64,000 nucleotides of DNA, taken from the NCBI GenBank assembly GCA_033002965.1, contig JAURVB010006799.1, forward strand, positions 1-64,000, read 5' to 3'. The notes below the pieces were generated by a model, which saw nothing but the letters and a program-made list of their open reading frames with translations, was not told the DNA's origin and ran no database searches. Position 1 is the stretch's first letter, and every line of letters begins with the position of its first letter. The DNA is from Piper betle. Lineage: Eukaryota > Streptophyta > Magnoliopsida > Piperales > Piperaceae. The translations under genes and the position numbers were made by a program. Below are positions 22,571 to 32,078 of the stretch, in pieces.

Positions 22571-22609
22571 TTCACATACACTCAGATTTCATTTCATTCT
22601 GATATGTGG

Positions 22610-23260
22610 TAATCAGTAAGTTTGTCTGATTACGAGGGCAAAACCAAAGATCATGACTATGGTTATGGAGACTATGGCAGCCCTTGTACAAACTTAATTC
22701 TTTTAATAGATTTAGGATTATTCATTGGGAAGGTCACGAGATGAAAAAATAGACAGCCGTGACCCAAACACAAAAGAGGCCAACATGAACATAAAGAACC
22801 CCCCAAGAGAAGCTTATCATACAGGTTTTTCTCATGGTAATTACCCAAATTGTTAAAGATGGGAATAGTCCCCGCCAAAGAGGTTTTAGCTGCCAAAATT
22901 CCAATCTTCGATCCAAGCTTCACCCTTGCTGCATGATCTCCATTTGTTGGACCTTCTTCAACATTAGAATTGTTTACACTTCTTTGTTCAATGACTTCTT
23001 CTTCTTGGTTCAACGACTTCTTCTTCTTGGTTCTTTCACATAGAAAATAAAAGCTTTTATTTGTAGAATGAGCATGTAATAAAGATTTAAGCAAATCAAT
23101 TAAATTAGATGTGTTATACCTTCATATCAATGAGTTGATCTGGTCCTCGACGGCCACGCTTTCACCATTACCTTCATTTGACGCTCGATATTCTGCGTAT
23201 CCGCTTCTGTTTCATGAATTTCTGGTTCAGCTTCAATGTTATGTTCGATAACCACCTAAA
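22610..23260 (-). pseudogene. Unidentified gene family, copy at 22.6-23.3 kb
   Basis: The large exon (about 22620-23035) keeps a 140-residue open frame with QEEEVIEQRSVNNSNVEEG, ARVKLGSKIGILAAKTSLAG, NLGNYHEKNLYDKLLLGG and FFHLVTFPMNNPKSIKRIKF. The hydrophobic tail follows in another frame. The acidic exon follows at 23116-23255 (IEAEPEIHETEADTQNIE). A 22-bp duplication of the AACCAAGAAGAAGAAGTCG segment (22988-23034) shifts the exon start relative to other copies. Part of the about 8.1-kb tandem duplication with 30725-31345. Confidence 0.65.
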
Positions 23261-23514
23261 ATGAAAAAGAAGATAATGAAGTCTCATGAGGCCAAATGGG
23301 AGCCAATTGAGGAACATCAAGGCACCTAATCAGAAGCTTCTTGTTGCCCATTTGGTTGCATTGGCAAGCAGGCTCAAATTTTCGGTTTAAGGTCACTCCC
23401 TGGTTTAAGATGGTTCAAAAAAATTTCACCTTTTCCCTTCCCGCTTCATCGGCCCAACTTATCCTCTTTCTCCATCACCTGCCGCCGCCAGGTGGACTTG
23501 TATCAGCGAGGCGG

Positions 23515-23883
23515 TCATTGACGGTGGCAGAGATGATGCGGGTGTATTAGAGCAGGGCTATAACCAATCGAGGAAGACATTGATGAAGATATTGAAAGGC
23601 CTATGGCAGACCAGATCTCAGGCCAAATCTCCTCCGTCGTCTTCCCGGAGAGCGGGGCTGGGAGGGTGAACGACCCCTGCCCAGCGAGGCTGTTCTGACG
23701 GCAGGGAGGCTTGCCGGCGGCATCATCGGTGCTCCTCGATCGCGCCAACGGCGACGCCGATGCAAGCGGCGAAATGGTTCGCATCGTCAGCGTCCCCAGG
23801 AACTCATCCATAGTATAGTGGAAGGGGTACTCATCCAAGGCTGAACCCTTATTCGGAAAGCAGGACGCACCCTCACCCATCAA
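23515..23883 (-). pseudogene. N-terminal fragment of an ABI5/AREB-type (group A) bZIP factor, copy 1
   Basis: An open frame of 122 residues contains LDEYPFHYTMDEFLG and RQNSLAGQGSFTLPAPLSGK followed by TTEEIWPEI. These match the conserved N-terminal kinase-target blocks (TMDEFL; QGSFTLPAPL(S/C)xKTxxE(I/V)W) of abscisic-acid-responsive group A bZIP proteins. The frame ends without the basic leucine-zipper domain, so the product could not bind DNA. A second copy about 95% alike lies at 31615-31983. Since both keep an intact frame and an ATG, a truncated product without the DNA-binding part is conceivable, but expression is unknown. The flank to the right leads directly into foldback element FB1. 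Confidence 0.65.
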
Positions 23884-23970
23884 TCTTAATCTAACGGCTA
23901 ATCTTTAATGTACGCTCAGGGTGGATGAAATCCTTTGAGCGCGTATAACAATATATATATACATATAAAA

Positions 23971-26275
23971 GAATGTTCCTATGCACTATGCGCTGCCTTG
24001 ATTGGCCGCACATAGGCAACGCATGGAAGGGGAGCCGTTGGATTAAAATCCAACAGCTCCCCCATCCTTCTCCCCCACCCTAGCCAATAGGCCTGCCCAC
24101 TTCTTCCCACTTCTTCCCGCTTCTTCCCGGCCACCAGCCCACCACCGCCGATCCGCCAGTCGCTGCTACCCTGCCCGTCACCGCGCCGTTGCCGCCCCGG
24201 CCCCGCCCTTTCCTCGCCCCCACCCGCCTGTTCCCCGCCCCACCGGTCGCCTTTGCCCCCTCCTTGTTTCCCCCTTCCCCCTGCCCCTGCCCCACTGCTA
24301 CCAAGCGTCTACCCCGGTGCCCATCCAACCGCACCGCCAAGGCTACACTTTACCCACCCCCACCCAGGGCGGAGCTTCCCCTCCCCCTTGCCCTGTTTCA
24401 ACCCCCTACCCTGTTTCAACCCCCTCCCCCTCAGTTTCCCCCACCCTGCACCGTCTCCCCCTACCGGCCTAATTACCTCCCCCTCTCCGCCTGTTTCGCC
24501 TCAACCCCATGTCGGCGTCACCAATAACATTGGTAATGGTGGCGCAAAAAAATAAGGGCGGGGTGGAAGGGGCGATGGCAATTTCGTAATAAAAATTTAA
24601 CTCGTTCATGAGTCAATATTACGAAATAAATATTAAAAATAATTTTAAAAACTAAAATACTATAAAATAAAAACTTGACTCGCTCCAACTCGAGTTAATA
24701 TTATAAAATTGATTTTAAATTTTTTTAAAAATATAATACAATAAAATAAAATCTTGACTCGCTCTTACGCAAGATTGAGTCAAGTTTTAATTATAAAATA
24801 AATTTCAAAAAAATAAAATAATTTGGTAATAAAAACTTGAGTCGCTCATTTCTTGAGTCAAGTTTTTAATACTATAAAATAAATTTAAAAAATATAAGAT
24901 AATTTTGTAATAAAAAGTTAACTCGATCCCGTGCAAGACCGAGTCAAGTTTTAATTATAAAATAAATTTTAAAAAATAATAATAATTTCGTAATAAAAAC
25001 TTGACTCGCTCACGACTCGCTCCTTTCTCGAGTCTAATTTTTAATTTTTTTGATTTTTTTAAAATTGACTCGTTTAATTTATTTCATAATATTGACTCCA
25101 TCCTCAGTGGGATCGAGTCAAGTTTTTATTACAAAATTATTTTATTTTTTTAATTTATTACTATGAAATCAATTTAAAAAATATTAAAAAATTTTGTAAT
25201 AAAAACTTGACTCGATCCCGCGTAGGATCGGGTCAAGTTTTAATTACAAAATAAATTTTTATTTTTTTCAATTATTTCGTAATATTGACTCAATCTCGTG
25301 CTCGATCGAGTCAAGTTTTTATTACAAAATTATTTTATTATTTTAATTTATTTTGTAATATTGACTCAGGTAAAGACCGAGTCAAGTTTTTTATTGCGAA
25401 TGGAGTCATTATTAAGAAATAAATTTTTAAAAATAATTTTTATTGACTCGAGTCAATTTTAAAAAAATTAAAAAAATTAAAAACCTGACTCGAGAAATGA
25501 GCGAGTCAAATTTTTATTACCGAATTATTTTATTTTTTTTAAAATTTATTTTGTAATTAACACTTTACTCGATCGTGGCGAGAGCGAGTCAAGTTTTTAT
25601 TTTATGCTATTGTATTTTTAAAAAAATTTAAAAATCAATTTTATAGTATTGATTCGAGCTGGAGCGAATCACGTTTTTATTTTATAGTTGTTTATTTTTT
25701 AAAATTATTTTTAATATTTATTTCGTAATATTTATTCGGGAGTGAATTAAATTTTTATTACGAAATTTCCATCGCCCTTTCCACCCGCCCTCCTCCCCAC
25801 CGCCCCTATTTTTTCCCGCCACCGTTGGCGGTGCTGTTGGTGACGCCAGCGCGGGGTTGGGGTGAAACGGGCGGAGAGGGGGAGGAAACTGGGCGGCAGG
25901 GGAGACGGCACTGGGTGGGGGCAAAGCTGGGGGGAGGGGGGTGTGAAGAGCGGCCTTGGCGGCGTGGTCGGATGGGCACCCGGGGAGACACTCGGCGGCA
26001 GTGGGGCGGGGGCAGGGGCAAGGGTGAAACAGGGGAGGGGCAAAGGCAGCTGGTGGGGGGGAACGGGGCGGGCGGGGGCATGGCAAGGGCGAGGCCGGGG
26101 CAGCAAGGGCGCGGCAGCGGGCGGGGCAGTAGCGGCTGGCGGGCGTGAAGTAGTGGGCGGGCTTGTTGGCTGGGGGGGAAGGATGGGGGAGCCGTTGGAT
26201 TTCAATCCAACGGCTCCCCTTCCATGCGCTGCCTATGCGCTGCCAATCAAGGCAGCGCAGCGCATAGGAGCATTC
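23971..26275. mobile_element. Foldback element FB1 in a (TA)n site
   Basis: Left end: TTCCTATGCACTATGCGCTG, then GCCGTTGGATTAAAATCC (24027). The right end is its inverted counterpart: GCCGTTGGATTTCAATCC (26189), then AAGGCAGCGCAGCGCATAGG and AGCATTCCTATATA. Both ends abut TA-rich runs. GC-rich blocks (24120-24560 and 25770-26180) are inverted relative to each other and surround the AT-rich array. The arms thus extend close to the middle. Open frames in the GC blocks are proline- or glycine-rich low complexity. No transposase is present, so the element is non-autonomous. Confidence 0.8.
24575..25772. repeat. Array of quasi-palindromic GACTCG/CGAGTC units inside FB1
   Basis: About 14 units of 75-85 bp. 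Each is built as TTCGTAATAAAAACTTGACTCG, a variable 5-12 bp, then CGAGTCAA...TATTACGAAAT, so every unit is itself an imperfect palindrome. Unit orientation flips near the middle (about 25050-25100), mirroring the inverted arms. No coding capacity. Confidence 0.8.
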
Positions 26276-26309
26276 CTATATATATATATATTCAAAAGAC
26301 AAATAAAAG

Positions 26310-26945
26310 TCGTCATATCCTAAAGGACTTAGTAGTATCATTCATCACACGTTTACTTGAATCCAAGGAAAAAAAACATGGATATTTGGACATAAAAAAT
26401 GATGTGAGCATTGCATCTTCAAAGTCATTTTCAGATAGCGAAGGGTTTGGCTGTTTCACCAACAATAACAGAAAGCTGAAAAAACTGGAACAAGTTGTCA
26501 TCTGACAAAGGACTTACAAGTCTATGACACGATCAAAACTAGAGAATTATATTGGGTACAAGGCCATGATTAATGAAATAGACAGCCACCATTGAAGTGA
26601 AATCAGGTTGGAGAAGCTAAAGAGCAGCAAAATAAATTAAACTTCAAATATACAGACGAAAGTTGAAACATTAAATTACGAAGTTGAATATATGCAAATG
26701 AAAAAGATGTATAATATCAGTAACCGAGGGGATGCTGAACAAAATCTCTACCTGTTGAACGGTTTTCTAACTTTAGAAATTCATTTTGATTCTCATTTGC
26801 CTAATTACAAGGAGTCAGTGCAGGGTTAATTTTGCCTGATCATCCAATAATAATCAATCCATGAACATCGACAGGAAGGTAAATTCTTCGCCACAAACAC
26901 CCAGTTGAATACGGTTCCGGTGGCTGAACAATTTTAGGTACACCG
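26310..26945 (-). pseudogene. At1g16860-like gene, relic copy B: exon 4 and 3' flank
   Basis: Near-identical to 38235-38860. The exon 4 part (26826-26945) encodes PEPYSTGCLWRRIYLPVDVHG then LIII in place of LII, because of an extra TAT. At 26946 the homology stops inside exon 4 and switches to the unidentified-family sequence (CTTCCTGTACACGG). Confidence 0.7.
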
Positions 26946-27004
26946 CCGTCTCTATCCAACTTCCTGTACACGGCAAACTTGCTGAAGATAGTAACGAAGT
27001 GAAA

Positions 27005-27470
27005 TCATTATTCTACACAAATTTTGGGTTGATACATGGTAATTTCCAGTAAGCTCGTCGAATTATGAGGGCAATACAAAAGGCCACGGCCATGGCTGTA
27101 GAGCTTACAGCAACGCCAATGACAAACTTGATCTTCCTAATAGATTTAGGATCATTTACTGGGAAGAAATCAAGGCGAATGATTGGACGACCCTGCACCG
27201 GATAGGAAGGAGGCAAGCATGGGCACAAAGGGACGCCCCCAAGAGACGCTTGTCACACAAGTTGTTTGCATGGTTATCATCCATCCGAACTGCCGAATAC
27301 GGGGATAGGTCCCAGCTGCAGAGGTACTAGTTACCAATGTCGCAATTTTTATTCCAAATTGCACCAAATAAGCATAGTCGACCCTTCTAACTTCTGCCAC
27401 CCCTCTCGTTAGAAGTGCGTCAACATCTAAAATGCTCAAGGTACTTTGCTCAAAGCGTTATTCTTCTTGG
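27005..27470 (-). pseudogene. Unidentified gene family, KIATL-subtype copy
   Basis: Minus-strand pieces read YAYLVQFGIKIATLVTSTSA, NHANNLCDKRLLGASLC, YPVQGRPIIRLDFFPV and NDPKSIRKIKFVIGVAVSS, ending FCIALIIRRAY. It is the most complete version of this subtype, with frame changes near 27230 and 27300. The C-terminal part is a plausible hydrophobic segment followed by RRAY. Family unknown. 27480-27920 to its right is AT-rich and featureless. Confidence 0.55.
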
Positions 27471-27919
27471 ATCTTTTACGAGGAAAATGATTGCCAATAT
27501 TTTGTTTATAGAAAGATCACACCAAAAATCTAAAGTAAATTGAGATATTTTGCTCATAATTAATCTTTCTTTTAAGGCATATATACATGAAATACAACTT
27601 ATATAACTTATATGAACTATACATTTTATTTATAATAATTTAGTGGGTCTCATAATTCAAAATTCACATAAATAAATAAAAAAATTAAACTGAAGATTAT
27701 TATAAAATTTCTACTAAATATAGTGTTTTTAACCCTTTTATTTTATTTATAAAAGTAAATACGATAAATTTAAAGTCATTCATGAAAGAAAAGTGGGTGA
27801 CAAAAATATCAAGACGCCAAATGAAGGTAACGGTGATGTAGAAGTATAATACAACTAATTAAATTGATTTGCTTAAATATTTATTAGATACTCATTCTGT
27901 AAATAAAAACTTTTATTTT

Positions 27920-28060
27920 CTACGTGAAGAACCAAGAAGAAGTCATGCAACAGAGAAGCCTAAACAATGCTGATGTTAAAGAAGATCCAACAAATGAAGA
28001 TCTTGACGCAAGGGTGAAGCTTGGATCGAAGATTAGGAGTTTGGCAACTAATACCTCTTT
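27920..28060 (+). pseudogene. Unidentified gene family, plus-strand exon fragment (second occurrence)
   Basis: Counterpart of 20418-20565: GAACCAAGAAGAAGTCATGC, then a stretch encoding NNADVKEDPTNEDLDARVKL and GSKIRSLATNTSL. It ends at the same junction with At1g16860-like intron sequence. Confidence 0.6.
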
Positions 28061-28064
28061 GGAG

Positions 28065-29738
28065 AACTTGAGCAATCTATCATGCAACAAATAATAGTTG
28101 TGGCAATTAATGAACTTGAGCAATCTATCTTACAACTCAACATCCAAATTTATAAAAATTAAGAAGAAGAACAAATTGCAAAATAACTAGAATGAAGTAT
28201 TTATGGCTCATCAATACATTACAACCATCAAAGAAAACTCAGTGCACCCACAAAAGTGAAGTGTATAAGAACCTATAGTTAGGGGAAACCTAATGTTAGT
28301 AGAAGTTTATAATATTAAAATTAATAACCAAAGGGTGTTGGTAACAATGATCCAAAACTAGGATCTATGTAATTACAAACGTAAAATTTTGAATGGTCGG
28401 ATGCCCTTCCTGATGCCAACGCCCCCTCCTTTGTCTAGGCTTAGCATTGGAGGAGTTAAGAGTATAAAACTGATAATGACAAACAAATTGTGTTACTCCT
28501 ACAAACAAGAATGCTCGAATACATGAGTTTACACCACGCCACCAAAGATATGTTTAATTAAGATCCTTCGGTTAAAAACAAATTCCCACGGCATTGATGA
28601 TATATCTTTTGTGGTTTATCTAGCTGAGACACAACTACACTTTGAACTTCAAGTGTTGGGCTCTAATGCTAACACACTAGTGAGACCAACCCTAGAAAGT
28701 TGTTCACTTCAAACATTTACCACTGGCGGCATCTAACTTTACTTAAAATGAACATAAACAAATATTGACTTAAAAACCATAACAAGGAGAATATCATTAT
28801 TTTAAATTTTGCTAAAACAGGTGCAAATCTAATGCATTCCAAAACCATCTCTCAAGAGATGGAACAAAATTGCTGCTTGCCTTGGAATATACCAGTCTAC
28901 TTTTTCATAATCTTAAGAATAAAAGACTGACCCCCGTGCTCCGGATCCTCTGCATTCGTACAACTGTGTTGAGGTGTAAATGCACCTAGCCAGGCACCTT
29001 CTCATAAGTAGATTCCAATGATGTACTCCAACATGAAGCAAACTAAATGAACAAAAAACAAAAAATGGATAAGCTTATTTACTTTAAAACAGTTACTCAT
29101 GTATCTAATTGATAATATAACTAACAAACACCAACACCGGTAGATATTTATATACATAGAAAAATAACCCTGTAGTGGTGTCAGTTTTAAGCAAAATAAC
29201 CCCTTAAGTAATGTCATTTTCAAAGGATTTAAACTTGCTGGTTTAATAAAAAGTGTCAACTACAGAGACTATTTTAGCAAATGTAATAATCAACATCAAA
29301 AACATTGGCCAACATACATTCAATTACAAACTGATGAGGCACTTCCTGTAAGCAAACAGAAAAAGCACTGTCTAGTAATCAACTTATAACTCATCAATCA
29401 ACAGGGTTGGCAAATAGAGATTTAGTAATTAGCTTTTTGTCTTGCTAACAAATAATGAGAAACATTTCAGCTAAAAATCATTCTTTAACAATAACATTTT
29501 ACCTTCAAACTTTTTACAAAATAAATCCAACGTACTGACTTTTGTAAACGAACAATGTTGACAAACTTAATGGATCAACATTTCCAACACCACGCACATT
29601 GCCCTCAACTTAGATATAACATCAATGTCACCAGAAAAAAACTAAAGATGAGCAAAAAACTCAGACTCAGTAGCCTTCAAATCACTTGGATTAACTAGGA
29701 AGTAACTAGCAACAAGTATGGCTAAGAAATTTTGTTGA
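28065..29738 (-). pseudogene. At1g16860-like gene, relic copy B: intron-exon 2-intron
   Basis: Colinear with copies A and C. Exon 2 lies at 28881-29042. Its donor has decayed from GT to GC (28879-28880 on the complement). A 4-bp insertion after the YEKVP codons sits at the same place as in copy A and puts a stop in frame. Exon 4 of the same copy lies at 26826-26945; exon 3 and exon 1 are missing or replaced. Confidence 0.75.
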
Positions 29739-29739
29739 C

Positions 29740-30720
29740 ACCAAGAGAAGCTTATCATATAGATTTTCTCACGGTAATTACCCGAATTGTTGAGATAGGA
29801 ATAGTCCCCGCTAAAGAGGTATCAGCTATTCCTATTTATAAATTGAATACATTTTATTCAAAAGCTAGTACCTCTTTGGCAAGGATTATTCCCATCTTTA
29901 ACAATTTGGGTAATTACCATGAGAAAAACCTATATGATAAACTTCTCTTGGGGCTTCCCTTCTGTTCATACTGGCATTTTTTGTGTTTGGAGCTGTTTAT
30001 TTTTTCATCTTGAGATCTTCCCAATGAATATTCCTAAATCCATCGAGAGAATTAAGTTTGTACGAGGGCTGCCATAGTCTCCATAACCATGGTCATGATC
30101 TTTGATTTTGCCTTCATAATCAAACGAGCTTACTAATTACCACACATCAGAATGAAATGAAATCTGAGTGTACGTAAAGGAGGCTTTAGGATTATTCGTT
30201 GGGAAGATCTCAAAGATGAAAAAATGAATGGCCTTGAAGGAGTGTCACACCAAACACAAAAGAGGCCAGTATGAAAAAGGAATCCCCAAGAGAAGCTTAC
30301 CATACAGGTTTTCTCATGATAATTACCCAAATTGTTGAAGATAAGAATAGTCCCGGCCAAAAAGTATCATCTATTCCTATTTATAAATTGAATACATTTT
30401 ATTCAAAAGTCATCTATTCTTATTTATAAATTGAATACATTTTATTCAAAAGCTAGTACCTCTTTAGCAAGGACTATTCCCATCTTCAACAATTTGGGTA
30501 ATTACCATGACAAAAACTTGTATGATAAGCTTCTCTTGGAGGATTCCCTTCTATTTATGCTGGCCTCTTTTGTGTTTGGTGTGACACTCCTTCAAGGCCA
30601 TCCATTTTTTTCATCTCTGAGATCTTCACAACGAATAATCCTAAAGCCAACAATTACTGATGAACACATCAACCCCTTTGCGTATACTCAGATTTCATTT
30701 CATTCTAATGTGTGGTAATT
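29740..30720. repeat. Chain of alternating inverted fragments of the unidentified gene family
   Basis: In order: minus fragment 29742-29825, 38-bp spacer, plus fragment 29862-30130 (STSLARIIPIFNNLGNYHEK, then the hydrophobic tail), minus fragment 30120-30370, a duplicated spacer (TATAAATTGAATACATTTTA twice), and plus fragment 30447-30720. Adjacent fragments are inverted, so a single-stranded transcript could fold into several hairpins. No fragment is a complete gene. Confidence 0.7.
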
Positions 30721-30724
30721 AGTA

Positions 30725-31345
30725 AGCTCGTTTGATTATGAGGGCAAAATCAAAGATCATGACCATGGTTATAGAGACTATGGCAGCCCTCGAACAAACT
30801 TAATTCTCTCGATGGACTTAGGATTATTCACTAGGAAGATCTCAAAAAATAAACAACCTCGAAGGAGTGTCACACCAAACACAAAAGATGCCAGTATGAA
30901 CCGAAGGGAAGCCCCCAAGAGAAGCTTATCATATAGGTTTTTCTCATGATAATTACCCAAATTTTTTAAGATGGGAATAATCCCTGCCAAAGAGGTTCTA
31001 GTTGCTAAAATCCCAATCTTCAATCCAGGCTTCACCCTTGCTGCAGGATCTCCATTTGTTGGACCTTCTTCAACATCAGAATTGTTTGCACTTCTTTGTT
31101 CAACGACTTCTTCTTCTTGGTTCTTTCACATAGAAAATAAAAGCTTTTATTTATAGAATGAGCATGTAATAAAGATTTAAGCAAATCAATTTAATTAGAT
31201 GTGCTATACCTCCATATAAATGTGTTGATCTGGTCTGGACGGCCACGCTTTCACCACTACCTTCATTTGGTCACGATATCCGGGTCATCCACTTCTGTTC
31301 CATGAATTTCTAGTTCAGCTTCAATGTTATGTTCGATATCCACCT
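30725..31345 (-). pseudogene. Unidentified gene family, copy at 30.7-31.3 kb (best-preserved large exon)
   Basis: After an AG acceptor the large exon (about 30778-31128) reads without interruption NQEEEVVEQRSANNSDVEEG, RVKPGLKIGILATRTSLAG, NYHEKNLYDKLLLGASLRF, ILASFVFGVTLLRGCLFFE and NNPKSIERIKFVRGLP before a stop. The hydrophobic end continues in another frame. The acidic exon (31205-31345) is degraded. This is the counterpart of 22610-23260 in the tandem duplication. The function is unknown. Confidence 0.65.
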
Positions 31346-31614
31346 AAAATGAAAAAGAAGATAATGAGGTCCCGTGAGGCCAGATGGGAGTCAATTGAGG
31401 AACATTAAGACACCTAATCATCAGAAGCTTCTTGTTGCCCTGCATTGGCAAGCAGGCTCAAATTCTCGGTTTAAGGTCATTCCCAGGTTTAAGATGGTTC
31501 AAAAATAAAAATAAAAAAATAAAAAATTCCACCTTTTCCCCTCCCGCTTCATCGGCGCAACTTATCCTCTTTCCCCATCACCTGCCGCCAGGTGGACTTG
31601 TATCAGCGAGGCGG

Positions 31615-31983
31615 TCATTGACGGCGACAGAGCTGATGCGGGTGTGTTAGAGCAGTGCCATAACCAATCGAGGAAGACGTTGATGACCATATTGAAAGGC
31701 CTATGGCAGACCAGATCTCAGACCAAATCTCCTCCGTCGCCTTCCCGGAGAGCGGGGCTGGGAGGGTGAACGACCCCTGCCCAGCGAGGCTGTTCTGACG
31801 GCAGGGAGGCTTGCCGGCGGCATCATCGGTGCTCCTCGATCGCGCCAACGGCGACGCCGATGCAAGCGGCGAAATGGTTCGCATCGTCGGCGTCCCCAGG
31901 AACTCATCCATAGTATAGTGGAAGGGGTACTCATCCAAGGCTGAACCCTTATTCGGAAAGGAGACCGAACCCTCACCCAACAA
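31615..31983 (-). pseudogene. N-terminal fragment of an ABI5/AREB-type (group A) bZIP factor, copy 2
   Basis: 122-residue open frame colinear with 23515-23883. It has LDEYPFHYTMDEFLG and RQNSLAGQGSFTLPAPLSGK followed by ATEEIWSEI. It differs from copy 1 at about a dozen residues and, like it, lacks the bZIP domain. Homology between the two copies extends on both sides, so the fragment was copied as part of the larger unit rather than captured twice. Confidence 0.65.
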
Positions 31984-32040
31984 TCTTAATCTAATGGCTA
32001 ATCTTTAATGTACGCTGAGATGGATGAAATCCTTTGAGCG

Positions 32041-32041
32041 C

Positions 32042-32077
<36 letters not shown>
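32041..32077. repeat. (TA)n microsatellite at the left edge of FB2
   Basis: About 14 TA dinucleotides between GAGCGCGTG and the FB2 end. In duplicate A the matching place (23948-23965) holds a shorter TA-rich run next to FB1. Confidence 0.9.

Positions 32078-32078
<1 letters not shown>

Noticed and set aside
24575..25772. CRISPR-like regular repeat array
   Set aside because: Units are diverged, palindromic, flip orientation and lack unique spacers of constant length; the context is a plant transposon.
25718..26323. Overlapping 120-150 codon frames in the FB1 right arm
   Set aside because: Same compositional artefact of a stop-poor GC-rich repeat; the mirrored sequence exists at 24.1-24.6 kb.
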